Shown here: positions 17,162 to 24,980 of the stretch, piece by piece
Layout: each line of letters starts with the position of its first letter
Numbering within the stretch: position 1 is the first letter of the stretch
Assembly (NCBI GenBank): GCA_944376655.1
Contig: CALWDJ010000020.1
Coordinates: forward strand, 1 to 38,193
Length of the DNA: 38,193 bases
DNA from: an uncultured Clostridia bacterium
GTDB taxonomy: Bacteria; Bacillota; Clostridia; Oscillospirales; Acutalibacteraceae
Direction of reading: 5' to 3'
Made by a program: the position numbers and the translations under genes
Notes under the pieces: model-generated
Database searches by the model: none
The model's input: the letters and a program-made list of their open reading frames with translations, nothing else
What the model was told of the DNA's origin: nothing

Positions 17162-18748
17162 ATGGAAGAAAACAGGGATTTATTTGATTTTGTCGGTGAC
17201 GATATTTACTCATCAGCACCGAAGCAGGAATACGAGGATATTGTGAGCGACAGCAGGTACAGGGGCAGGCACTATCAGAAAAAGCGCCGCGGAAACGCCT
17301 TTACCAAATGGTGGGGCAGGCGCAGGATATGGCAGAAAACCCTTATGGTCTGCGCGTTGACATTTGCCGTCGTCGTTTCGGCAGGCTTTGCGGCGATACG
17401 CATACTTTTCGACTACAACTACAACGATATATCGAAAAATCCGGAGGATCTCGGCTTTGAGAGCGTTATCAACGACAAAATCGTGAATATCGCCCTCTTC
17501 GGTATCGACTCAAGAGACCCTGATTCTTTCAAGGGACTGTCGGACAGCATTATGATAATGAGCCTTAATACCGAGACCAAAACCGTAAAGCTGGTCTCGG
17601 TAATGCGTGACTCGCTTGTTCCGATAACCTATGACGGAAAAACGCGGTACGCGAAAATAAACAGCGCTTATTCAAAGGGCGGTCCGGAGCTTGCGATAAA
17701 GACCCTCAATACCATATTCGGACTTGATATCTCTGAATATGCCACCGTCAACTTTTACGGAATGTCGGATATAATCGACGCGGTCGGCGGCATTGACGTC
17801 ACCCTTGCCGAGGGCGAGATAAATGTTTACGGCTACGAAAACGGAAGACGGGTAAACTGGGGTATAAACGGCTGTATTGCGGAGCAGTGCGCCTATATGG
17901 ACCTTGACCCGGAGGATTACTATATCGAAGATGCCGGACCTCAGCACCTAAACGGCGTTCAGGCGGTCGCATACGCGAGAATAAGGCACGCTAAAAACAT
18001 AGACGGCACTCCGGACGATTTCGGACGCACCGACCGCCAGCGCTATGTTATGGAGCAGCTTTTCAACAAGGCTATCACCTTAAGCAAGACCGAGTATGTA
18101 AAGCTCGCCCGCGCCCTTATCCCATGCAGTGAGACCTCGCTTTCCTTCTCGGAGATAATGAGTCTCGCGGTAAGTATACTGCTCTCGTCTCCGACCTTTG
18201 AGCAGGAGCGCGTCCCGATGTATGATTATCTTATGGATTCCAAAAGCGTTCCCGGAGTGGGCGACTGTGTATACTATGACCTTGAGTTCGCGAAAAAGCT
18301 GATTCACGCCTTTTTCTATGACGACATAACCCCCGAAGAATATATAGAGCAGTATGGCATTGAGCAGAACGACTGGTACACAGGCTCTTCGGGCGGTTCG
18401 GGCGGCGGAGGGTCCACCTCGTCATATACAAGACCGTCGGACGACAGCTCGTCCTCGCAGACAAGCGGCTCGGACACAAGCTCCGGAGATACAAGCTCGG
18501 ACGACACAAGCACTTCGGAGCCGACCGATTCGTCGGACGATACCACCACCGACCCGTCCGAGCCGACCGACTCGTCGGATTCCTCGGGCTCTTCCGATTC
18601 GTCCGGCTCGTCTGATTCCTCAGGTTCTTCGGATTCGTCGGATTCGGGTTCTTCCGGCTCGTCTTCGTCGGGTTCATCGTCTTCCGGCTCATCTTCTACA
18701 CCCACGGGCGGCGGTGAAACCGAGAACGGCGGCAACGCGACCGTCTGA
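17162..18748 (+). CDS. LytR-CpsA-Psr (LCP) family cell-wall ligase
   Basis: LCP proteins attach teichoic acids or capsular polymers from lipid carriers to peptidoglycan on the outer face of the membrane. The 528-residue protein has a basic cytoplasmic N-terminus, a single membrane segment at about 60-84 and an LCP domain (about 100-300) with GIDSRD, SVMRDSLVP, KINSAYSKGGPE and the DRQRYVMEQ block with its conserved Arg. The last 110 residues are a Ser/Asp/Thr-rich low-complexity tail, probably an extended extracellular spacer in the wall. The ATG at 17162 follows a modest GGGTG site; a GTG at 17156 is the alternative. It sits 32 bases after rsmI. Confidence 0.92.
   Translation: MEENRDLFDFVGDDIYSSAPKQEYEDIVSDSRYRGRHYQKKRRGNAFTKWWGRRRIWQKTLMVCALTFAVVVSAGFAAIRILFDYNYNDISKNPEDLGFESVINDKIVNIALFGIDSRDPDSFKGLSDSIMIMSLNTETKTVKLVSVMRDSLVPITYDGKTRYAKINSAYSKGGPELAIKTLNTIFGLDISEYATVNFYGMSDIIDAVGGIDVTLAEGEINVYGYENGRRVNWGINGCIAEQCAYMDLDPEDYYIEDAGPQHLNGVQAVAYARIRHAKNIDGTPDDFGRTDRQRYVMEQLFNKAITLSKTEYVKLARALIPCSETSLSFSEIMSLAVSILLSSPTFEQERVPMYDYLMDSKSVPGVGDCVYYDLEFAKKLIHAFFYDDITPEEYIEQYGIEQNDWYTGSSGGSGGGGSTSSYTRPSDDSSSSQTSGSDTSSGDTSSDDTSTSEPTDSSDDTTTDPSEPTDSSDSSGSSDSSGSSDSSGSSDSSDSGSSGSSSSGSSSSGSSSTPTGGGETENGGNATV
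18430..18715 (+). repeat. Ser/Asp-rich low-complexity coding repeat
   Basis: The 3' part of the LCP gene is built from TCC/TCG/GAC/GGC codons giving repeated SDSSGS units. Such simple-sequence tracts are prone to length variation. Codon choice for serine varies along the tract, so it is not a pure nucleotide microsatellite. Confidence 0.8.
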
Positions 18749-18768
18749 TAAACCCGGGGGGGATTTCT

Positions 18769-19617
18769 GTGCCGCAGAATATTTACGAGGCATTATGGAT
18801 ATTTGTAATTTATGCCTTTTTAGGCTGGTGCTGTGAGGTTATTTTTGCCGCCGTCACCGTGGGGCGCTTTGTGAACCGCGGATTTCTGAACGGTCCGGTA
18901 TGCCCGATTTACGGCTTCGGTATGCTGATGACAGTCGGCTTTCTCTGGAATTTAAGGCGTAATGTCATACTTTTCTTTCTCGCGGCGGCGCTGCTTACGA
19001 CTCTGCTTGAGTTCTTCACCGGATTTATACTCGAGCGCTTTTTCCGCACAAAATGGTGGGATTACTCGGATAAGCCGTTTAACATAAAAGGCTATGTATG
19101 CCCTGAGTTTACGATAATATGGGGGCTCGGTGCCTGCCTTGCGGTCGGGGCGGTACATCCGTTTGTCTATATGGCGGTAACAAAATTTCCGTTTCTGCCG
19201 GGCGTTGTCATACTGTCGGTGCTTGCCGCCGCGTTTATCGCCGATACCGTAATAACCGCGGTAAACCTTGCCGGACTTACGCGCAGGCTGAACAGGCTGC
19301 TTGAGCTGGAAAAGGGACTTCGTATAATATCCGACAAACTTGGCGAGAATATAAGTGATACGGCTTTGGCGGCAAAGGCGAAGGGCGGAGAGCTTATTGA
19401 GGAAGGCAGACCTAAGTTCAGGGAGATTGCCGCTGAATACGAAAAGAAAAAGGCTGAATACAAAAAATTGCTCGAAAGCCGCAATATGGTTCACCGCCGT
19501 ATTTTAAAGGCGTTCCCGAAGCTCAGCGAGGGAAGGTACAGGGCGGCGTTTGAGCGGCTTAACGAAATAAAGAAAAAAACAGCAAAGAGGAAAAAGAATG
19601 GGAAAGACAGCATGTGA
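18769..19617 (+). CDS. CmpB-type putative ABC transporter permease (PF06541 family)
   Basis: The 282-residue protein has about four or five membrane segments in its first 160 residues. The family features are the FLGWCCEV start, GFLNGPVCPIYGFG and FWDYS-like TKWWDYSDKPFN. It is followed by a charged, coiled-coil-prone C-terminal part (about 165-282). The family is annotated as putative ABC permease, but no ATPase or binding protein is nearby, so transport is doubtful. The start is a GTG at 18769 behind a G-rich site. It lies 20 bases after the LCP gene and overlaps the next small gene by 20 bases. Confidence 0.82.
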   Translation: MPQNIYEALWIFVIYAFLGWCCEVIFAAVTVGRFVNRGFLNGPVCPIYGFGMLMTVGFLWNLRRNVILFFLAAALLTTLLEFFTGFILERFFRTKWWDYSDKPFNIKGYVCPEFTIIWGLGACLAVGAVHPFVYMAVTKFPFLPGVVILSVLAAAFIADTVITAVNLAGLTRRLNRLLELEKGLRIISDKLGENISDTALAAKAKGGELIEEGRPKFREIAAEYEKKKAEYKKLLESRNMVHRRILKAFPKLSEGRYRAAFERLNEIKKKTAKRKKNGKDSM

Positions 19618-19777
19618 AAGCTGCGCCAATTATGCTTACGACCCCGAAAGCGACTGTATGTACTGCGAAGCGGAGCTTGACGAGGACGAAATGATGAGGT
19701 TTTTATCCTCAAGCACGGACGACTGTCCGTACTATAATTTTTATGATGAATACGGCATTGTCCGCAAACAGAATTAG
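19598..19777 (+). CDS. Small cysteine-rich DUF6472-like protein
   Basis: This 59-residue product has five cysteines (6, 9, 20, 23 and 43) in a CxxC-N10-CxxC arrangement plus one more, followed by an acidic middle, and ends in GIVRKQN. The pattern matches the clostridial family DUF6472, of unknown function, and would fit a small zinc-binding or iron-sulphur site. AGAGG lies 7 bases upstream of the ATG. It overlaps the end of the CmpB-type gene by 20 bases and ends 9 bases before the acyltransferase, so it is part of the same transcript. Confidence 0.78.
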   Translation: MGKTACESCANYAYDPESDCMYCEAELDEDEMMRFLSSSTDDCPYYNFYDEYGIVRKQN

Positions 19778-19786
19778 GAGGAAAAA

Positions 19787-20620
19787 ATGGCGGTTTACAT
19801 ATATCTTGTGGTGAGCGCGGCGCTTGTCCTTATTTCTGATATTTTTATGAGCGTGTTCCGTGAGCCTTACTCGTGGTGGCTCGTGCCCCTGCTTTTTGTG
19901 GGCTTTTTTATCGCGCTTGTCGCCGTCCATATGATTTTCACCTTCGCGTGGATAATGACCATAAACACAAAAAAGCCCACCGGAAAGCGCAGGGCGTTCA
20001 GAAAATGGATCACCGTGACGATTGATATGCTGATGAAAATAGTCAGGGTGAGCGTTAATACGTCCGGCACCGAGAAGGTACCGGCGGACAGAAAGCTGCT
20101 TTTTGTCTGCAACCATCAGCACGACCTCGACCCGATTATGATACTTTCGGTCTTTCCGGATAATGAGATAGGCTTTATTGGCAAAAAGGAAATTTACAAA
20201 ACAATGCCGCTTATCGGCAAGGCGATGCACGGGCTCGGAAGTCTGCCTATCGACCGTGAGAACAACCGCGAGGCGGCGAAGACCATAATCGAGGCGGCAC
20301 GGACACTCAGCGAGGGCAAATTTTCGGTAGGACTTTTCCCAGAGGGCTATGTCAGTAAAAGCTGCGAGCTGCAGCCGCTCAGAAACGGCTCGCTTAAAAT
20401 CGCTTACCGCGCGAAAGCGCCGATTGCCGTCTGCGTTATAAATAATACGCGCTCTATTCCGAAGCGTATGTTTTTCCGTCATACCGAGGTTCAGTTCAGG
20501 GTCATAAGGGTTATGGAATACGAAGAATACGCGGATATGAGCACGCAGGAGCTGGGCGACCTTATTCACGGCGAGATGAAAAAAGAGCTTGATGAGATAA
20601 GAGGCGCGCAGAAGCAGTAA
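19787..20620 (+). CDS. 1-acylglycerol-3-phosphate O-acyltransferase, PlsC-like
   Basis: PlsC-type enzymes add the second acyl chain to make phosphatidic acid. The 277-residue protein starts with two hydrophobic segments (about 1-25 and 28-60). It has the catalytic H-x4-D motif in NHQHDLDP (about residue 107), the GSLPIDRENNR block and the FPEGYVS block typical of the family. AGGAGG precedes the ATG. It is the last gene of the long run and is followed by a terminator. The link with pgsA further upstream suggests membrane lipid synthesis. Confidence 0.9.
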   Translation: MAVYIYLVVSAALVLISDIFMSVFREPYSWWLVPLLFVGFFIALVAVHMIFTFAWIMTINTKKPTGKRRAFRKWITVTIDMLMKIVRVSVNTSGTEKVPADRKLLFVCNHQHDLDPIMILSVFPDNEIGFIGKKEIYKTMPLIGKAMHGLGSLPIDRENNREAAKTIIEAARTLSEGKFSVGLFPEGYVSKSCELQPLRNGSLKIAYRAKAPIAVCVINNTRSIPKRMFFRHTEVQFRVIRVMEYEEYADMSTQELGDLIHGEMKKELDEIRGAQKQ

Positions 20621-20666
20621 TGATTTTTTTGCGGCATAGCATTTAATTTTATATTTATATCTTAAA

Positions 20667-20695
20667 CAGTCTCAGAAATGAGGCTGATTTTTTTT
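20667..20695 (+). terminator. Terminator of the long plus-strand operon
   Basis: Eight-base arms 20667-20674 and 20679-20686 (one G-T pair) flank a GAAA loop and are followed by a run of T residues to 20695. It closes the run of genes that ends with the acyltransferase. Confidence 0.85.
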
Positions 20696-20740
20696 GCGCC
20701 GCAGAACGGATTTTCGCTTTCGGCTTCGTACCCGCATATG

Positions 20741-20767
20741 TAATTCCGCATTGAGCATTCCGAATTA
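20741..20767. repeat. Short inverted repeat in the plsC-xhlA gap
   Basis: TAATTC (20741-20746) and GAATTA (20762-20767) are perfect complements, and the sequence between them repeats CATT twice. It resembles small dispersed intergenic repeats. The rest of the 243-base gap contains only the upstream terminator and a candidate -10 box. Confidence 0.35.
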
Positions 20768-20786
20768 CGCATTTAAAAATATGTCG

Positions 20787-20815
20787 GTGAATGTCGGGTT
20801 CCTTAACGGTATAAT
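20787..20815 (+). promoter_or_regulatory. Candidate promoter for the lysis module
   Basis: A perfect TATAAT (20810-20815) lies about 50 bases before the XhlA-like frame, but the -35 position (GTGAAT) is poor. A direct repeat of ATGTCGG at 20781 and 20791 could be an operator. The promoter call is tentative. Confidence 0.45.
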
Positions 20816-20863
20816 GTGGGCATAAGGAAACGGCAAGCGAGGTGAGCAAAAACGGAGGACAAT

Positions 20864-21157
20864 ATTGCGGAGAGGGTTGTTAAGCTGGAGGCGGACAATA
20901 AAAATATATTTCATCAGCTTACGGAGATAAAGGAAGACGTCAGGGATATCAGACAGCTTACCGCCGCGGTAGAGAAAATCGCCGTAAAAACCGAGGAAAC
21001 CGCCAAAAAGCTGGACGATATATCCGAACGGATTGAAACAGTTGAAAAACTTCCGGCGGAGGATATGCGCTATTACAGGCGAATGGCGGTAAGCTGTATT
21101 ATCACCGGAGTAATAGGAACGGTTCTGGGCGCGGTGCTGGCGCTCATATTAAATTAA
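20864..21157 (+). CDS. XhlA-like phage lysis protein, apparent ATT start
   Basis: The 97-residue frame has a coiled-coil region rich in Glu, Lys and Ile spaced in heptads (about 5-65), then a basic YYRR segment and one C-terminal membrane helix (about 75-96). This is the layout of haemolysin XhlA proteins, which help holins and endolysins in host lysis. No ATG, GTG or TTG exists between the upstream in-frame stop and the coiled coil. The only codon at the expected position is ATT (20864), placed 5 bases after a perfect GGAGG. ATT can initiate poorly, or an ATG may have mutated to ATT. It lies directly before an amidase and a holin, which supports the assignment. Confidence 0.7.
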   Translation: MAERVVKLEADNKNIFHQLTEIKEDVRDIRQLTAAVEKIAVKTEETAKKLDDISERIETVEKLPAEDMRYYRRMAVSCIITGVIGTVLGAVLALILN

Positions 21158-21169
21158 AGGAGCGGAAAA

Positions 21170-22096
21170 ATGGTTAATATAAGAAGGGAAATATGTCCGG
21201 CGGACAAATGGGATATAAAATGCCCGAACAAAATGACCCCTACAAGAATAGTAATACATAACACGGCGAACGACGCGCCGGCGAAAAACGAAATTTCCTA
21301 TATGAACAGCAACAAAAACGAGGTTTCGTTCCACTTCGCGGTGGACGATACCGAAACCGTGCAGGGAATAGAACTTGACCGCAACGCGTGGCACGCCGGA
21401 GACGGAAACGGAAAGGGTAACCGCGAGGGCATAGCGATAGAGATATGCTATTCAAAGTCGGGCGGAGAGAAGTGGCTTAAGGCGGTGGAAAACGCGGCGG
21501 AGCTTACGGCGAAGCTGCTTGATGAGCGCGGCTGGGGAACGGACAGGGTGACAAAACATCAGGATTACAGCGGCAAGCACTGTCCGCACAGGATACTTGA
21601 CGAGTACGGCTGGGATAAATTTCTTGACCTTGTAAAATCAAAAATGAAAAAAGCGTCAGCGGTAAAGCCGGCGGCGCCGTCCGCTCCGGCAGCAAAAAAA
21701 ATATCCGTCATATATCAAGTCTGGGACGACGTTAAAAACTGCTGGCTGCCCGAGGTTACCGACCTTACGGACTACGCCGGACTGTACGGACACGACGTCT
21801 GCGCCGTTTACGCGCGGCTTACGAGCGGAAATATTTTCTACAAGGTTCATTACAAGGGCGGCGTATGGCTGCCTGAGGTAAAGAACCGCGAGGACTACGC
21901 CGGACTTTTCAACAAGCCGATCGACGGTCTTATGATGCGGACAGACACGGGAAAAACGGTAAAATACGCCGTACATCTGCGTATTTCTGATCGCTGGCTG
22001 CCCTTTGTATCCGGATATGACGCGGACGATTTCGACAACGGCTACGCCGGTATCATCGGGCAGGAAATCGACGGCGTAAAAATTTATATCGAATAG
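21170..22096 (+). CDS. Phage-type N-acetylmuramoyl-L-alanine amidase (endolysin)
   Basis: The 308-residue lysin cleaves the amide bond between N-acetylmuramic acid and the stem peptide. The Amidase_2 domain (about 20-155) has the likely zinc ligands H30 (VIHNT), H130 and C138 (KHQDYSGKHCP). After an Ala/Pro/Lys linker (160-178), three repeats of about 40 residues follow (about 180-217, 222-257 and 264-308). Each has a WLPxV and DYAG/GYAG core, and they are probably a cell-wall binding module. AGGAG precedes the ATG. It sits between the XhlA-like frame and a holin, an order typical of clostridial prophage lysis cassettes. No signal peptide is seen, consistent with holin-dependent release. Confidence 0.9.
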   Translation: MVNIRREICPADKWDIKCPNKMTPTRIVIHNTANDAPAKNEISYMNSNKNEVSFHFAVDDTETVQGIELDRNAWHAGDGNGKGNREGIAIEICYSKSGGEKWLKAVENAAELTAKLLDERGWGTDRVTKHQDYSGKHCPHRILDEYGWDKFLDLVKSKMKKASAVKPAAPSAPAAKKISVIYQVWDDVKNCWLPEVTDLTDYAGLYGHDVCAVYARLTSGNIFYKVHYKGGVWLPEVKNREDYAGLFNKPIDGLMMRTDTGKTVKYAVHLRISDRWLPFVSGYDADDFDNGYAGIIGQEIDGVKIYIE

Positions 22097-22106
22097 GGGG
22101 AATACC

Positions 22107-22304
22107 GTGCAGAAATTCTTGAAATGGCTTAAGGCGGCGGGAATAAGAGCGATTAAAACCGTGGCGCAGACCGCGGTGGCGACAATAGGAACCGGAGCGG
22201 TTTTTTCGGGCGTGGACTGGAAGACAGTCGTTTCAGCGGCGCTGCTCGCGGGACTGGTATCGCTGCTTACAAGCACCGCCGGACTGCCGGAAATAAAAGA
22301 ATAA
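22107..22304 (+). CDS. Phage holin, r1t-type
   Basis: The 65-residue protein has an amphipathic start with RAIKTVAQT, a first hydrophobic helix (about 20-37), the conserved VDWKTVVSAALLAGLVSLL block and an SLLTS..LPEIKE end. These are the marks of the r1t holin family, which forms membrane holes that let the endolysin reach the wall. The start is a GTG at 22107 behind a G-rich site, 10 bases after the amidase stop. It is the last gene of the lysis module and is followed by a strong hairpin. Confidence 0.9.
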   Translation: MQKFLKWLKAAGIRAIKTVAQTAVATIGTGAVFSGVDWKTVVSAALLAGLVSLLTSTAGLPEIKE

Positions 22305-22313
22305 TCGTAAAAA

Positions 22314-22345
22314 GACCGCGGGGAATTTTTGAATTCCCCGCGGTC
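22314..22345. terminator. 14-bp perfect hairpin after the holin
   Basis: Arms 22314-22327 and 22332-22345 are fully complementary and GC-rich, with a four-base loop. On the plus strand no T-tract follows; on the minus strand the stem is followed by five T residues. It may therefore stop minus-strand transcription coming from ybaK as well as acting as a plus-strand barrier. Confidence 0.65.
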
Positions 22346-22402
22346 AGCTCGTAGAAAAGCCATCTTTAATTGGAATATTTCACAAATAAAAAGTAATTTA
22401 AA

Positions 22403-22689
22403 GGGAAACCCCCGACGAGGGTTTCCCCTAAAAAACAGTCCGCCGGACTGTTTTTTTACCCCTTCCTGCGTTTTACAAGGCAAAAGTGTTCCGCTTTCCG
22501 CGGAAAGCGGCTAAAGGCTCTGCCTTTAGAAACCACAAACCTTTAAAAAGGTTTGATCGAAACTTTTACGCTTGTACAATTCGCTTTTCGTTAAAGGTTT
22601 ATCTGAAAATCCATGAAAATCCATTAAAAAAAATATAAAAGTTTTCGCCCGCCTTTTTCAAAAGGCGGCGGGGTATGGGGCGGCGCCCC
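22403..22689. repeat. Cluster of intergenic hairpins
   Basis: This gene-free stretch holds successive inverted repeats at 22403-22427, 22430-22456, 22491-22510 (a perfect 20-base palindrome), 22511-22529, 22537-22554, 22650-22668 and 22677-22689. Most have perfect stems of 8 to 12 bases. Such modular hairpin-rich blocks look like a dispersed genomic repeat rather than regulation of one gene, but a second copy is not visible in this window. Confidence 0.7.
22430..22456. terminator. Bidirectional terminator
   Basis: A 12-base perfect stem (22430-22441 and 22445-22456) with an A-run on one side and a T-run on the other can stop transcription from both directions. It lies between the converging lysis module and the ybaK operon. 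Confidence 0.8.
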
Positions 22690-22699
22690 TGACGCGTCC

Positions 22700-23179
22700 T
22701 TATTGGCTGTCCGTTTTTACGGTTATATCGGCGAAACCGGCGCCGATAAACTCCGCCAGAGCCTTGGGTGACAGCTTTACCTGATAACCCACCTTGCCGG
22801 CGCTGACGCAGAATTCCTCAAGGTTCAAAGCGCTGCTGTCTATCACCGTTTTAAAAGGCTTTTTCATACCGACGGGCGAGCAGCCGCCGTGAATATATCC
22901 CGTAAGCGGCAAAAGCTCCTTCTGCTTAAGCATTGAGACCGATTTTGTACCGGCGGCGCGCGCCGCCGCCTTCAGGTCGAGCGTTTCGGCGACCGGTATT
23001 ACAAAGACATAATGCTGCCCGTCCCCCGCCTCGGTCACAAGCGTTTTAAAAACTTTACGGCTGTCCTGTCCGAGCGCACCGGCGATAAGCACACCCTCTG
23101 TCAGCGTTTCGGAATAGCTGAAGCTCTCGTAGGGTATTTTCGCGCGGTCGAGTATACGCATTACATTTGTTTTAAACAT
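22700..23179 (-). CDS. ybaK: Cys-tRNA(Pro) deacylase, YbaK/EbsC family
   Basis: YbaK hydrolyses cysteine wrongly attached to tRNA-Pro. The 159-residue protein has the family blocks VFKTLVTE, YVFVIPV, the conserved Lys-rich region around KAAARAAGTKSV and GYIHGGCSPVGMKK near the end. Length is normal. It starts four bases after the nagA stop codon, and the probable ribosome site (AAAGGTG) lies inside the end of nagA, so translation is coupled. A link between tRNA editing and amino-sugar use is not obvious, and it may simply share the transcript. Confidence 0.92.
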   Translation of the reverse strand: MFKTNVMRILDRAKIPYESFSYSETLTEGVLIAGALGQDSRKVFKTLVTEAGDGQHYVFVIPVAETLDLKAAARAAGTKSVSMLKQKELLPLTGYIHGGCSPVGMKKPFKTVIDSSALNLEEFCVSAGKVGYQVKLSPKALAEFIGAGFADITVKTDSQ

Positions 23180-23182
23180 CGC

Positions 23183-24244
23183 TTATTTAAACACCTTTCC
23201 GGCTGTGATTACCGTTTTGATATTGAGCTCCCGGTCGGTTATAAGCAGATCGGCGTCATACCCCGGCGCTATTCTTCCCTTTTTAACCCCTAAAAGCTCC
23301 GCCGGAGTGCGGCTCGCCATTCTTACCGCGTCGTCAAGCGGAATACCGAACTCCACTGCCTTTTTCACGCAGTCAAGCAGTGTCGCGCTGCTGCCGGCGA
23401 TTGTGCCGTCGGCAAGTCTTGCCGCGCCGTTTTTAAGAAACACCTTGAGTCCGCCCGATTCATACTCGCCGTCCGGCAGTCCCGCGCTTCTGATACTGTC
23501 GCTTATAAGCACCATACGGTCGGCGCCGAACATCTTGTAGGTCGCGAGCACTACGGGTTTAGAAATATGGAACCCGTCGCAGATAATCTGCGCGTAAATA
23601 TGCTTCTCAAACGCCGCGCCTATCGGCCCGGGATTGCGGTGATGAAAAGGCGGCATGGCGTTGTAGGTGTGGGTAAGGCAGGACGCGCCGCTTTCAATCG
23701 CTTCAAGCGCCGTTTCGTAGGTGCAGTCGGTATGCCCTATCGAAACTATACATTCGGGCGTTACCGCCCTTATAAATTCCGCGCTGCCCTCGCTTTCGGG
23801 GGCAATCGTCACCATTTTCACGTTTTTAAAGCGTGAAAATTCCTTTGCGGACGGTTTTTTTATGTACGCCGGATTCTGCGCGCCCTTGTGCTTTTCGGAA
23901 ATATACGGCCCCTCAAAATGGAAGCCTAAAATTTCGGCGCCCGAAAAATCGGTTTTTGCCTTTGTAACCCTTTCAAGCGCGTCGTACCCCATAGTCATGG
24001 TGGTGGGGAGAAACGACGTCGTCCCGTGCTCGGCATAAAAGCGGCACATGGGCTCAAAATCAGCGTCCATAGTGTCCATTCCGATACAGCCGTGGGTATG
24101 CACGTCTATAAGTCCCGGCAGAAGCAGATTTCCGCCTGCGTCAATATCGCCTCTGCCCGTATCAGGCTCTACCGAGACGATTTTGCCGCCGTCCAGCTTT
24201 ACCGTTTTAAGCTCGCCGTTTATTTCGGCGTTGTAAATAATCAT
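23183..24244 (-). CDS. nagA: N-acetylglucosamine-6-phosphate deacetylase
   Basis: NagA removes acetate from GlcNAc-6-phosphate to give glucosamine-6-phosphate. The 353-residue amidohydrolase has the metal-site H-x-H at residues 49 and 51 (DVHTHG), the glutamate in FHFEGPYIS, the histidines in SIGHTDCTYE and LTHTYNAM, and the catalytic aspartate in LISDSIRSAG. GGAG precedes the ATG. It lies 10 bases after nagB, whose product uses the NagA product, so the pair runs the pathway from GlcNAc-6-phosphate to fructose-6-phosphate. The source may be chitin, host mucin or recycled peptidoglycan. Confidence 0.96.
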   Translation of the reverse strand: MIIYNAEINGELKTVKLDGGKIVSVEPDTGRGDIDAGGNLLLPGLIDVHTHGCIGMDTMDADFEPMCRFYAEHGTTSFLPTTMTMGYDALERVTKAKTDFSGAEILGFHFEGPYISEKHKGAQNPAYIKKPSAKEFSRFKNVKMVTIAPESEGSAEFIRAVTPECIVSIGHTDCTYETALEAIESGASCLTHTYNAMPPFHHRNPGPIGAAFEKHIYAQIICDGFHISKPVVLATYKMFGADRMVLISDSIRSAGLPDGEYESGGLKVFLKNGAARLADGTIAGSSATLLDCVKKAVEFGIPLDDAVRMASRTPAELLGVKKGRIAPGYDADLLITDRELNIKTVITAGKVFK

Positions 24245-24254
24245 ACCCTGCTCC

Positions 24255-24965
24255 TCAGCTTTCGCTGTAAATAACCGTTATATCGGGGTGGAGCTGAAGT
24301 ATAGAAGCCGGAATTTCCGGTGTGATGGGTCCGTAAAACGCCTTTTTAAGAATATCGTATTTTGCCTTGCCGGAGGCTATGAGCAGAATTTTTTTGGCCT
24401 GCATTATCGAGACCATACCCATTGTTATCGCCTGCTTCGGAACTTCGTCCTCATTGGCGAAAAAGCGGGAATTGGCCTTTATGGTGCTTTCGTGCAGGTC
24501 TACAACATGTGTGCTTTTCACAAAATACCTGTCCGGCTCGTTGAAACCTATGTGACCGTCAAGCCCTATTCCGAGCAGCTGTAGGTCTATGCCGCCGAGC
24601 TCCTCTATATGCTTGTCATATTCGAGTCCTTCTTTTTCAAGGTCTTCGGCGCAGCCGTTCGGGACAAATGTATTTTTGATATCAATGTTAATATGCTCAA
24701 AAAAGTTTTTATTCATAAAATAGCGGTAGCTCTGGTCACAGCTGCCGTCAAGCCCCACATACTCGTCAAGGTTTACAGAGGTGACGCCGCTGAAATCAAT
24801 ATCACCTTTATTGTACCAATTTATAAGCTGCTTATATGTACCGAGGGGTGAGGAGCCGGTCGCGAGACCCAAAACGCAGTCCGGCTTTATTATGACCTGC
24901 GCGGAAATGATGTTCGCCGCCTGACGGCTTAATTTCTCATATGTGTCAACCGTAATGAATTTCAT
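24255..24965 (-). CDS. nagB: Glucosamine-6-phosphate deaminase
   Basis: NagB converts glucosamine-6-phosphate to fructose-6-phosphate and ammonia. The 236-residue protein has the phosphate-binding LGLATGSSPLGTY loop, the catalytic NLDEYVGL region and GIGLDGHIGFNEP with the conserved aspartate and histidine. It is the short Firmicute form without the C-terminal allosteric extension of E. coli NagB. AGGAG lies 9 bases before the ATG. It sits between a nucleotidyltransferase (15-base gap) and nagA. Confidence 0.96.
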   Translation of the reverse strand: MKFITVDTYEKLSRQAANIISAQVIIKPDCVLGLATGSSPLGTYKQLINWYNKGDIDFSGVTSVNLDEYVGLDGSCDQSYRYFMNKNFFEHINIDIKNTFVPNGCAEDLEKEGLEYDKHIEELGGIDLQLLGIGLDGHIGFNEPDRYFVKSTHVVDLHESTIKANSRFFANEDEVPKQAITMGMVSIMQAKKILLIASGKAKYDILKKAFYGPITPEIPASILQLHPDITVIYSES

Positions 24966-24980
24966 AGTTTCCCGCTCCTT

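Noticed and set aside
19709-20569. 286-residue antisense frame opposite the acyltransferase
   Set aside because: It mirrors the plsC-like gene, which has all family motifs, and it lacks a ribosome site and domain features.
22346-22690. CRISPR array in the hairpin-rich gap
   Set aside because: The repeats are inverted and all different; there is no direct repeat with regular spacers and no cas gene nearby.
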